DNA of 64,000 nt from NCBI RefSeq assembly GCF_037977235.1, contig NZ_CP150276.1, forward strand, positions 2,170,001 through 2,234,000, given 5' to 3'. Every line of letters begins with the position of its first letter. The stretch's first letter is position 1. This document shows positions 52,597 through 61,313 of the stretch, one piece after another. A program made the translations under genes and the position numbers. The notes under the pieces are model-generated. The model worked only from the letters and a program-made list of their open reading frames with translations. It searched no databases and was not told where the DNA came from. Origin of the DNA: Paenibacillus sp. FSL K6-0276. Lineage in GTDB: Bacteria > Bacillota > Bacilli > Paenibacillales > Paenibacillaceae.

Positions 52597-53616
52597 ATGA
52601 AGAATAGCAAAATTATCGATGTTGCCCGGATTGCCAATGTCTCGCCCGCGACGGTATCCCGCGTATTGAACGACAGTCCGCTGGTAACTAAGGAAACGCA
52701 AAGTAAGGTATTGAAGGCCATTCAGGAATTGAACTATACACCGAACGCCATGGGCAAGCAACTCCGATCCAGGAAGACCATGACGCTGGGCGTCGTCGTA
52801 CTCGATATCGGGATATCCTATCATGCCGAGATTATCAAGGGAATTGAACAAAGGGCGAACGCAATGAATTACAAAATCCTCATCTGTAACTCGCAAAATG
52901 AGAAGAAGAAGGAACTGGAGTATTTGTCACTGCTTCAGAACCGGACAGTAGACGGCATTATCCTGGTGGCGCCGATGCTGAGCGACGAAGAAATCGCGGC
53001 CTTCGCTGGTGAAGGGTACACGATTGGGGTTATCGGACGCCGGCTTGGACATCCTAATATTCCCTGCTCCACTACGGATAACTGGAAAATCGGCCGTGAT
53101 GTTGTCACTCATCTGGCGGCGAACGGGCACCGGAGGATTGCTTTTTTGAACGGCTACGAGGAGGCGCTCGACAGCATCGAGCGGCTGCAAGGGTTCAAGG
53201 AGGGGCTGGCTGCGGCGGGACTTCCTTTTCTGTCAACTCTGGTTGAGAAAGGAGAATTCTCCGAAGATGGAGGATATGCAGCTTTCTGTCGGTTATGGGA
53301 AGAAAACGGCGATTTTACAGCGGTTTTTGCCGCCAATGACGAGATGGCATTAGGTGTGTACAAAGCTTGCTCTGAGTATGGCATTGCGATTCCGGACCGC
53401 ATGGCGGTGGTGGGCGTCGACAATATCCGGATTACCAATTATGTATCGCCTAAGATTAGCTCAGTTGAACAGCCGCTGTACGAGTTGGGGGCGCTGCTGG
53501 CGGACAAGGTTATCGATCAGATCAATGGCAATCTTCAGCAAGGTCAAAGAAATTTTATGGTCGATTCCAGGCTGGTTGTCAAAGGTTCTTCGCAAAAAGG
53601 GGCTGATTCGAAATGA
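52597..53616 (+). CDS. LacI family transcriptional regulator
   Basis: A 339-residue LacI/GalR regulator. The helix-turn-helix is IDVARIANVSPATVSRVLN (residues 5-23), followed by the hinge TPNAMGKQLRSRKT and a periplasmic-binding-protein-like sensor domain. Four copies of the palindrome TGAAATCGATTTCA, one before this gene and three before the giant enzyme, are natural targets. The ribosome site is poor. The effector is probably an oligosaccharide or sugar phosphate from the polymer degraded by this locus. CcpA could use the same sites, since they also fit cre. Confidence 0.9.
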   Translation: MKNSKIIDVARIANVSPATVSRVLNDSPLVTKETQSKVLKAIQELNYTPNAMGKQLRSRKTMTLGVVVLDIGISYHAEIIKGIEQRANAMNYKILICNSQNEKKKELEYLSLLQNRTVDGIILVAPMLSDEEIAAFAGEGYTIGVIGRRLGHPNIPCSTTDNWKIGRDVVTHLAANGHRRIAFLNGYEEALDSIERLQGFKEGLAAAGLPFLSTLVEKGEFSEDGGYAAFCRLWEENGDFTAVFAANDEMALGVYKACSEYGIAIPDRMAVVGVDNIRITNYVSPKISSVEQPLYELGALLADKVIDQINGNLQQGQRNFMVDSRLVVKGSSQKGADSK

Positions 53617-53668
53617 ATGCCCACCTATGGGGCTGGAATAACACTATCCTTTGGTGGGGGAATCATGC

Positions 53669-55969
53669 ATGAAAATGCCGCATAGAAAGGTAGAACGCTA
53701 CTTCGGGAAGTTTTTTTCCGTAATGGTAGTCACGATTTTCCTGACAATTTCCATCCTGTCCATCATTCTGTATATGAATTTTGAGAAAATTGCGCTCCGC
53801 CAATCCTATGATCAGACGATGGGTAGTCTGGCGCAGACGACACAGGAAGCCTCCGTGATGGCTGTGACCGCCGCCACGTTCGCCAAGCAGATTTACAGCG
53901 ATCAGAATGTCGCCAATCTGCTTAATTTTCCCGACGTCAGTGCGCTGGACATCGCCGATTCCATCCGGCAGCTGACCAATTACCGTGAAACCTCGCCATT
54001 TATCGAGTCTATCTATGTTTACAATGCCGAGGCACACACCTTTTATGTCACTTCTGATATGAACGTTCCTTCTGTGTTCAGCGAGCCGGAATTTTACGAC
54101 CAGGAGCTGCGCAGTATGCTCCAGCATGTAAACGATTACAACACGCTAATGCCGATTCCTCGCAAGTTGAGGATCGATGGGCTCGTCGGAAACATCGCTG
54201 AGCGGGAACGCGATACGTATACTTTTTTGCTATATGACACGCTCAGCAAGAAGTCGCGGAAGAATGCGGTCGTCGTCAACATCAAGGAGACGCAGCTGCA
54301 TAAGCATATCGACGGTTCTCTGACGAATGATCCGACGAATACCTTTCTGATCGACGAAAACGGCACACTTGTCACGAACAGCTGGAAGACGCCAATGCTG
54401 AGCAGCCTTAAGGGCACGACGTATGTAGACCGGATATTGCGAGATCCGGAGGGTTCCGGGTATTTTGCCGCTGAGGTCGATCATGTCAAATCTCTGGTCA
54501 CCTACAGCAGGTCTGACTATCTAGGCTGGAGGTATATACGCATTGTGCCTTATTCAGTAATCAGCCAGAATATCGACAGTATGCGGACCAAGACAATGAT
54601 CGTTGCCGGAGGCATCCTGCTCGCCGGACTTGCGTTGTCTTCTCTGCTGTCCCGTCGGATTTTCAGCGGGTTGAACCACAAGCTCTCCCGGCTAGGTAAG
54701 CTGGAGACAGAGCAGCGGGAGAGTGTCCAGGCTATGCGCATGGATTATCTCCGCAGCCTGTTGAAGGGATATACACAGATGAACGCACGGCATGCAGCCG
54801 ACCAATTTGAACGTTACAGCATTCCGCTGGATCCTTTACAGCCTGTCCGTGTCCTGCTGATCATGGTAGACGATCACCTGCTGTTCGTGAACCGATACAA
54901 AGCGGAGGACCGCAAGCTGCTGATCTACGGAGTGCTCAACATTGCCCAAGAGCTGTTCGCTGCCGCTGGCATTCCCGCCACCGCGGCGGATATCGGGGAT
55001 GAACAGGCGGCGGTGCTGCTTCAGATGTCCGGCGATGCCGAAGGTGACCGGGAGCGGTGCCAGGAGTCTGCTTCCTGGATTCAGGCGGCGGTCAGCGAAT
55101 ATTTGAAGCTGTCGGTCACTGTTTCCTCGAGCCTGAGCGGCCCGGGTATTGAAGCGGTACACGCCTTGTATCAGCAGGCGGTGGAAGCCTCATACAGCTG
55201 GGTGTTCAGCGGAGCCGGCAGCCATATCGAAGCCGAAGAAGTGGAACAGAACAAGACCAAACGTTATGAATATCCACTGCATAAAGAGAAGCAGATGATT
55301 GATGAGCTGATGCTGGGGCGGATAGCTGATGTAAGGCAGCTGTTCCGCGAGATCATTATAGATACGGCTGCTTATACCTATATTTCCTACCAGTTTGCCG
55401 TTTCACATCTGACCTTTGCACTGCAGAACGCGCTGAGGATTATCCGGTCACATTCACCGTCGAACGAGGACTGGGAGTTCATTAATCTGCAGCTGTATAT
55501 GCCGCACTCCCGGACAGAGACGATGGAGCAGTTCATTGAACGTTGTATGTCCCTATTTGATCAGTTGGAGAATCAGATGAATGAACGGAAGAAGAGCCGG
55601 CAAGATGAATTGCCGGGCCGTATCAAAAAAATTCTCGATGAACGTTATGCCGATCCGAATCTGTCTCTGGACATGCTGGCAGAGGAGCTCGGCATGTCCG
55701 CCACCTATATCGGGCGCGTGTTCAAACAGCATATGCTGCAGACGATACTAGGTTATATCCAGAAGGTGCGGATGAGCAGAGTGCGCGAGCTGCTGCTGCA
55801 TACGGATGCCCCCGTCGGAGAAATCGCAGAACGCGCCGGCTTCTCGAACAGCCCGTACTTTTTCAAAGCGTTCAAGAAGTACAACGGTGTAACGCCTGCG
55901 GAATACCGCAGAACGGGCCGGGGGCGAACGGATGATGACGGCGTACAGGCAGGCATTGCAGATGATTAG
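53669..55969 (+). CDS. Membrane-bound AraC-type regulator with extracellular sensor
   Basis: A 766-residue one-component regulator. One transmembrane helix at about residues 14-36 and another at about 305-325 flank a ~270-residue extracellular Cache-like sensor. The C-terminus (about 655-755) has two AraC helix-turn-helix motifs: LSLDMLAEELGMSATYIGRVFK and VGEIAERAGFSNSPYFFKAFKKYNGVTPAEYR. This layout is common in Paenibacillus beside sugar ABC genes and activates them on sensing extracellular saccharide. ATG 53669 follows GGTGGGGG at 8 bases. A terminator follows the gene. Confidence 0.9.
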   Translation: MKMPHRKVERYFGKFFSVMVVTIFLTISILSIILYMNFEKIALRQSYDQTMGSLAQTTQEASVMAVTAATFAKQIYSDQNVANLLNFPDVSALDIADSIRQLTNYRETSPFIESIYVYNAEAHTFYVTSDMNVPSVFSEPEFYDQELRSMLQHVNDYNTLMPIPRKLRIDGLVGNIAERERDTYTFLLYDTLSKKSRKNAVVVNIKETQLHKHIDGSLTNDPTNTFLIDENGTLVTNSWKTPMLSSLKGTTYVDRILRDPEGSGYFAAEVDHVKSLVTYSRSDYLGWRYIRIVPYSVISQNIDSMRTKTMIVAGGILLAGLALSSLLSRRIFSGLNHKLSRLGKLETEQRESVQAMRMDYLRSLLKGYTQMNARHAADQFERYSIPLDPLQPVRVLLIMVDDHLLFVNRYKAEDRKLLIYGVLNIAQELFAAAGIPATAADIGDEQAAVLLQMSGDAEGDRERCQESASWIQAAVSEYLKLSVTVSSSLSGPGIEAVHALYQQAVEASYSWVFSGAGSHIEAEEVEQNKTKRYEYPLHKEKQMIDELMLGRIADVRQLFREIIIDTAAYTYISYQFAVSHLTFALQNALRIIRSHSPSNEDWEFINLQLYMPHSRTETMEQFIERCMSLFDQLENQMNERKKSRQDELPGRIKKILDERYADPNLSLDMLAEELGMSATYIGRVFKQHMLQTILGYIQKVRMSRVRELLLHTDAPVGEIAERAGFSNSPYFFKAFKKYNGVTPAEYRRTGRGRTDDDGVQAGIADD

Positions 55970-55974
55970 AAGAG

Positions 55975-56017
55975 AAGGCGATCCATGGCGGCAAAATCGC
56001 GCAGGATCGCCTTTTTT
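55975..56017 (+). terminator. Terminator of the AraC-type regulator gene
   Basis: AAGGCGATCC and GGATCGCCTT form a 10-bp stem followed by T residues. Confidence 0.85.
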
Positions 56018-56196
56018 AACGTACAGAGGTAGCAAATAAGCAGTCAGTTCGGAAAAAATTAGTCTGCTTTTAAAGCGAAAAGTGAGTCATATCGCATATG
56101 GTAAGTTGCCCGGAAAGAGGCTGTCTCCTAGTATGGACCTTGAAGCTGGAAGTACCGGCGGAATATTCCAAACAGAAGGAGAAGGAGGCTGATTCG

Positions 56197-57117
56197 ATGT
56201 CCGGAAAGGGCGGGATCATCCGGGAACTGCGTCAGAGCAAGACGCTTCTGCTGATGATTGCACCAACAATTGTGTTTTTCATTGTTTTTAGTTACATCCC
56301 GATGATTGGCGTGTATTACGCCTTTACGAAGTTTGATTTTGACGGGGGGCTGTTCGGAAGCCAGTTTGTCGGGATGGAGAATTTCAATTTCCTGCTTAAG
56401 ACAGGAGTGCTGTGGAATCTGACCAAGAATACCGTGCTGTATAATCTGGCGTTCATTTTACTGGGCAATATCATGCAGATTATTTGTGCCGTATTCCTTG
56501 CTCAGCTGTCCGGCAAGCTGTTTAAGAAGACGGCCCAGTCGCTGATGTTTCTTCCCTATTTTCTGTCCTGGGTGCTGGTAGGCGCGTTCGTCTACAATCT
56601 GTTCTCAGACCTCGGGGTAGTCAATAGCGTACTTAAGCAGATTGGACTTCATCCCTATGATTTCTACCTGCATACGGCACCGTGGAAGTTCATTATTGTG
56701 TTCTTTAATATCTGGAAAGGGCTCGGCTACGGCACCGTTATTTATTTGGCGGCAATTATGGCGATCAGCGATGAATATTACGAGGCGGCGAAAATCGACG
56801 GGGCGACTATTTTTCAGCAAATCCGCAATATCACGCTGCCGTTGCTGAAGCCTACCTTCATCCTGCTGATTCTGTTCAGTCTAGGCGGCATTATGAAGGG
56901 GCAATTCGATCTGTTCTATCAGATTATCGGCAGCAACGGTATGCTGTACGATGCCACAGACATTATCGACACGTATGTGTTCCGTTCCCTGACGGTCAAT
57001 TTTGATATCGGTATGGGTACGGCAGCCGGCCTGTATCAATCCTTTTTCGGCTTCGCCTTGATCATGATCGTCAATTTCATCATCCGTAAGACGAACAAGG
57101 ACTACTCCTTGTTTTAG
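56197..57117 (+). CDS. Sugar ABC transporter permease (LplB type)
   Basis: A 306-residue permease of the MalF-like LplB group with six helices. The EAA loop is YEAAKIDGATIFQQIRNITLPLLKP. ATG 56197 follows AGAAGGAGG; the frame extends 33 codons upstream without a ribosome site. The partner permease gene starts 16 bases after its stop. It imports oligosaccharides together with the permease at 57133 and the lipoprotein at 58168. Confidence 0.92.
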   Translation: MSGKGGIIRELRQSKTLLLMIAPTIVFFIVFSYIPMIGVYYAFTKFDFDGGLFGSQFVGMENFNFLLKTGVLWNLTKNTVLYNLAFILLGNIMQIICAVFLAQLSGKLFKKTAQSLMFLPYFLSWVLVGAFVYNLFSDLGVVNSVLKQIGLHPYDFYLHTAPWKFIIVFFNIWKGLGYGTVIYLAAIMAISDEYYEAAKIDGATIFQQIRNITLPLLKPTFILLILFSLGGIMKGQFDLFYQIIGSNGMLYDATDIIDTYVFRSLTVNFDIGMGTAAGLYQSFFGFALIMIVNFIIRKTNKDYSLF

Positions 57118-57132
57118 AAAGGAGGTATACGC

Positions 57133-58068
57133 ATGAGTACCCAAGTCAATCAACTGGCCAAAGCGGATGCCTTCAAGGGCAGCCGGATCAAGCAGGACAA
57201 GGAAACCATCGTTTTTAATATCATCGGCTACACGCTGTTGACATTCGTTTCCCTGATCTGTCTCATCCCCTTCTGGCTGATCGTCGTCGGTTCTTTTACC
57301 GATGAGCTGGAGATTATCTCAAAAGGCTTTCAATTGTTCCCGAACACGGTCTCGTTCGAGGCTTATAAGTCCGTATTCAGTACGCCAGAGCAAATTTACC
57401 GGGCTTACGGTGTAACGATCGGTGTGACCATCGCCGGCTCGCTGCTGGGCATTTTCCTGACCTCGATGGCCGGGTATGTCCTCTCCCGCAAGGATTTCGG
57501 GATGCGCAACGGCATTTCGTTCTTTATTTACTTCACGACGCTGTTCAGCGGCGGCCTCATTCCCTGGTATATTCTCATGACCAAAAATTTGGGGCTCAAA
57601 GACAGCTATTGGGCGCTGATTCTGCCTCCGCTGCTGAGTGCCTGGAACATTATCCTGATGCGCAGCTTCATGAAGTCGATCCCTGAATCCATTGTAGAGT
57701 CCGCCAAAATTGATGGTGCAGGTGATTTCAAGATCTACCAGAGGCTGATTCTGCCGCTGTCGACGCCAGGACTCGCCACAATCGGGCTGTTTCTCGCACT
57801 CGGCTACTGGAACGACTGGTTCAATGCCAATATGTTCATTACTACGGATGATAAATATCCGCTGCAATTCCTGCTCTATAAAATCCTGTCCAGCGCAGCG
57901 GTGCTGCAGACGAACAACGGGGCCTATCTGGCCGCTAATGTCGTGCCGCCGACGGAAACACTCAAAATGGCCGTTGCTGTGGTGGCGACAGGGCCAATTA
58001 TCCTGCTGTATCCTTTCGTCCAACGCTACTTCGTGAAAGGGCTTACTGTTGGAGCGGTCAAAGGTTAG
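57133..58068 (+). CDS. Sugar ABC transporter permease (LplC/YtcP type)
   Basis: A 311-residue MalG-like permease with six helices; EAA loop VESAKIDGAGDFKIYQRLILPLSTP. A strong AAAGGAGG precedes ATG 57133. The C-terminus ending in FVKGLTVGAVKG is typical of the group. Pairs with the LplB-type subunit. No ATPase gene is found in this cluster, as usual for these importers, which share an MsmX/UgpC-type ATPase encoded elsewhere. Confidence 0.92.
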   Translation: MSTQVNQLAKADAFKGSRIKQDKETIVFNIIGYTLLTFVSLICLIPFWLIVVGSFTDELEIISKGFQLFPNTVSFEAYKSVFSTPEQIYRAYGVTIGVTIAGSLLGIFLTSMAGYVLSRKDFGMRNGISFFIYFTTLFSGGLIPWYILMTKNLGLKDSYWALILPPLLSAWNIILMRSFMKSIPESIVESAKIDGAGDFKIYQRLILPLSTPGLATIGLFLALGYWNDWFNANMFITTDDKYPLQFLLYKILSSAAVLQTNNGAYLAANVVPPTETLKMAVAVVATGPIILLYPFVQRYFVKGLTVGAVKG

Positions 58069-58100
58069 AACCGGCTTGCCGGCTAACATAGTGTTTTTTT
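58065..58100 (+). terminator. Hairpin between permease and lipoprotein genes
   Basis: TTAG-x2-CCGGC and GCCGG-CTAA form a compact hairpin at the permease stop, with seven T residues seven bases further on. It may set unequal amounts of permease and binding protein mRNA rather than stop transcription. Confidence 0.4.
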
Positions 58101-58167
58101 ATAAGTAATAAAGGGCAAGGTCAGACAGGCTCGAAGCATTTAGCACATTAATTGAGGAGGAATCAAG

Positions 58168-59751
58168 TTGGGAAAAATCAAAAAAAGATGGACACTGCTC
58201 GTCTCGCTCTCCATGCTGGCATCGTTGCTGGCAGGCTGCGGCGGATCGAATAACGGTGCGGCGGAAAAGAACAATCCGGATACGGCCGGAGGCAATGCCA
58301 GTCCATCGGCAAGTGAGGCCACATCGTCGAAGGAACCGCTCAAAAAGGTAAAGCTAACCTGGTATCTGGTCGGCGATACGCATAAGGATATGGACAAGGT
58401 GTTGGCCGAATGGAACAAAATGCTGGAAAAAGACCTGAACACTACGGTCGATCTCAAGTTTACCACCTGGAACGACTGGCAGACTAAATATAATCTGCTG
58501 CTAACCTCCGGTGAGAAGATCGACATGATCTTCGCATCGAGCTGGGCAGATTTCTACAAGCTGTCCAAGCAGGGGGCGTTCCTGGATCTGACGAATCTGC
58601 TCCCTGAATATACACCGGAAACCTGGGGCAATGTGCCGAAGGATGACTGGGGCTCCGTCACGGTCGGCGGCGGTATTTACGCGGTGCCGAATACGGTTCC
58701 GGAATACACGCCAGCCGGCTACGTCTACCGGGAGGACTGGCGCAAGGAATTGGGCCTGCCGGAGTTCACCGACCTGAATTCGATTGAGGCTTACATGGAT
58801 GCCGTGAAGACGAAGAAGCATGTTACCCCGATCAATGGCTTGGTCTATGATAACGTGAAATTCCTATCCCAATACTGGAATGATTTCCAGATGATTGGCG
58901 GAAGTGAGGTGATCGCGGCCACTTCTTACGATACTCCGCGGGACATTCAAATCGTACCGTTTACCGACAAGTACGAAGCTTGGGTCAAGAAGATGAAGGA
59001 GTGGGCAGACAAGGGCTACTGGAACAAAAACTCGCTGTCCTCGAAGCAGGAAGCCGGCGATTTCATCAAGACCGGACAAGGATCGATCTACTGGCGCAAC
59101 CCGTCCAGCGCCGGAGGCTTTATTAATGAGGTGAAGTCCAAAAAACTGAATATGGAAATCAGCTACTTCCCATTCACCCGGTTCCACAATTATGTACTTC
59201 CGACGCTGCCAAGCTCGAACGCGATGGCTGTTCCGAAGAGCTCGAAGAATCCGGAGCGCTCGCTGATGGTGCTCGATAAGCTTCGCAACGACCCTGTTTA
59301 CTTTGATCTGATGACCTACGGGATCGAAGGCAAGCACTGGGCCAAGGGCAAGGACGCCAAAACGATTGTCATTCCGGCACCGGGTGTCGATCTCAATGTG
59401 ACGCCGCGTTTCGATATCGCAAGCTGGGGCTGGCGCTATGAGCCCAACATGCTGAAAGAAGAAGGAGGCTGGGATGGCCTCGATAAGCTGAAGGAAGAAT
59501 TCAAGCCGATCAGCAAACCGGATATTTTCGGACCGATTTATATGGATTATGATCCGGTTAAAACCGAGCTTGCAGCGGTCAACCAGGTGTTTGAGCAATA
59601 CGGCAAGCCGCTGATGCTCGGGCTGATGCCTGATGTGGACGCTGCACTCAAGACCTACCGCGACAAGCTGAAAAGTGCCGGTATCGAAAAACTCCTGACT
59701 TATGTGCAGGAACAATCGAATCAGTTTTTTGACGAAAAAGGAATTAAATAG
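58168..59751 (+). CDS. Oligosaccharide-binding lipoprotein
   Basis: A 527-residue family 1 extracellular solute-binding protein. Signal peptide with lipobox LLAGC (Cys24), a Ser/Ala/Asn-rich linker, and then the LplA/LipO-type fold; LTWYLVGDTHKDMDKV and DMIFASSWADFYKLSKQGAFLDLT are typical. Start is TTG 58168 behind GAGGAGGAA. It would capture the oligosaccharides made by the surface enzymes and pass them to the permeases encoded just upstream. Confidence 0.92.
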   Translation: MGKIKKRWTLLVSLSMLASLLAGCGGSNNGAAEKNNPDTAGGNASPSASEATSSKEPLKKVKLTWYLVGDTHKDMDKVLAEWNKMLEKDLNTTVDLKFTTWNDWQTKYNLLLTSGEKIDMIFASSWADFYKLSKQGAFLDLTNLLPEYTPETWGNVPKDDWGSVTVGGGIYAVPNTVPEYTPAGYVYREDWRKELGLPEFTDLNSIEAYMDAVKTKKHVTPINGLVYDNVKFLSQYWNDFQMIGGSEVIAATSYDTPRDIQIVPFTDKYEAWVKKMKEWADKGYWNKNSLSSKQEAGDFIKTGQGSIYWRNPSSAGGFINEVKSKKLNMEISYFPFTRFHNYVLPTLPSSNAMAVPKSSKNPERSLMVLDKLRNDPVYFDLMTYGIEGKHWAKGKDAKTIVIPAPGVDLNVTPRFDIASWGWRYEPNMLKEEGGWDGLDKLKEEFKPISKPDIFGPIYMDYDPVKTELAAVNQVFEQYGKPLMLGLMPDVDAALKTYRDKLKSAGIEKLLTYVQEQSNQFFDEKGIK

Positions 59752-59834
59752 AACTTGAAATTATGAGGAACAGCGGCGGAGGCAATTTCGCCGCTGTTCC
59801 AGTTCCTATTCAGAAAAGAAAGGGGAATGTCATC

Positions 59835-61232
59835 ATGAACACAGCGGCGGTAAGCACGGCGGGTCCTGTGAGCGTCTGGCTCAGCTCGGAGGAGGAGCCC
59901 GGTCAGACCTCCTGGTTCGGAGGGCCGCAGGAGATTGCCTACAGGCTGAGCAGACAACGGGATCTGCTCTGGACCGAGCCGAAGTCCGGGGAGATGGCGA
60001 CAATCACCATTACTCCTGAACATACCGGCCAGACCATTCTGGGGCTGGGGACTTCACTCGAGGAGACGACTGTGCATAATCTGGCGCGGCTGAGCCCGGA
60101 GCGGCGGCGTGAAATCCTCACACGCTTGGCTGATGCCAGCGAGGGTATCGGGTTAAATCTGTTCCGCATTACGCTGGGATCGGCGGATTTCACGGCAGAG
60201 CCTTTTTACAGCTATGACGATATGCCGGAAGGCGGGACGGATTTCGAATTTGAACATTTTTCGATCCAGAAGGATATTGACCTTTCTATCGTCGACACGG
60301 TTAAGCTGCTGCTCTCCATTAACCCTGAAGCGCTGCTGTTCGCTTCGCCGTGGAGCCCGCCCGGCTGGATGAAGACCAGCGGTAGTCTGATCCGCGGCAG
60401 CCTAAAGGAAGGCAAGCGGTATACTGCGGCACTGGCCCGCTATTACCGTTTGGCTCTGCAAGCCTACCGGGAAGCGGGCATCCCGATCTTCGCCATGACC
60501 TTGCAGAATGAGCCGCTGCTGGAGACCGGCTACCCGAGCTGCCATATGACACCGGAGCGGCAAAAGGAGCTAGCCATCGCTCTTCGGCGGGAGCTGGACG
60601 AACACGGGATCGACACGCGCATTTGGATCTTTGACCACAATTTCAGCGACGCCTGGGATTATACACTTCCGATCCTTAATGACGGGGCTGGATACGCTTC
60701 GGCGGAAGGCATCGCGCTGCATGATTACGAGGGTGAGCCGGAGGTTATGAGCGCCCTTCGCGCAGCTTATCCCGATAAGCCGTTATATCTGACCGAGCGC
60801 TCGCTGTGGGGAACACGAGGCGCGGACAGAATGGCGCAATATTTCCGCTTCGGTGCCAGCAGCTACAATGCCTGGGTGACGATGCTGGACAGCGATATTG
60901 CACCGCATCAATGGACCGACATTCCCGGTCCAACCCTGTTCATCCGGGATGCAGCAGGCTCAGACCGTTACTGGGTGACCCCGGAATATTATCTGCTCGG
61001 CCAATATTCACGGTTTATCCGGCGGGGAGCGGTAAGAATCGCCAGCGGCGGAGGTATGAACAGCGTGAACCCTGTCGTCTTCCGCAACCCGGATGGCGGG
61101 TACGTAGCATTAGTGGTCAACTGTACTGACCGTGATCAGGACTTCCGACTGCTCTGCGAAGGACGGCAGTTCACAGCGTCTCTACCAGCGGGGACAGTCG
61201 GGACCTATTGCTGGGTGGCTGTACTGGACTAA
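59835..61232 (+). CDS. GH30 glycoside hydrolase, cytoplasmic
   Basis: A 465-residue family 30 enzyme. The sequence runs from GQTILGLGTSLEE (conserved first strand) through FASPWSPPGWMKT and the acid/base in MTLQNEPLLE to the nucleophile in LYLTERSLWG, then a C-terminal beta-sandwich. No signal peptide. ATG 59835 follows AAAGGGGA. GH30 enzymes act on beta-glucosides, beta-1,6-glucan or xylan; the glucosylceramidase/beta-1,6-glucanase branch looks closest. Probably finishes imported oligosaccharides. A 3' remnant similar to its end occurs at 63316. Confidence 0.88.
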   Translation: MNTAAVSTAGPVSVWLSSEEEPGQTSWFGGPQEIAYRLSRQRDLLWTEPKSGEMATITITPEHTGQTILGLGTSLEETTVHNLARLSPERRREILTRLADASEGIGLNLFRITLGSADFTAEPFYSYDDMPEGGTDFEFEHFSIQKDIDLSIVDTVKLLLSINPEALLFASPWSPPGWMKTSGSLIRGSLKEGKRYTAALARYYRLALQAYREAGIPIFAMTLQNEPLLETGYPSCHMTPERQKELAIALRRELDEHGIDTRIWIFDHNFSDAWDYTLPILNDGAGYASAEGIALHDYEGEPEVMSALRAAYPDKPLYLTERSLWGTRGADRMAQYFRFGASSYNAWVTMLDSDIAPHQWTDIPGPTLFIRDAAGSDRYWVTPEYYLLGQYSRFIRRGAVRIASGGGMNSVNPVVFRNPDGGYVALVVNCTDRDQDFRLLCEGRQFTASLPAGTVGTYCWVAVLD

Positions 61233-61313
61233 TCCCACGTTGTCGTTACGTTTGCTGTTAGCACTATAAGGGCATTTTGAGAAGTTCATATTATTCCGGG
61301 AGAGTGAAATGTT

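Noticed and set aside
58864..59715. 283-codon minus-strand open frame opposite the binding lipoprotein
   Set aside because: Antisense shadow; the plus-strand lipoprotein is unambiguous.
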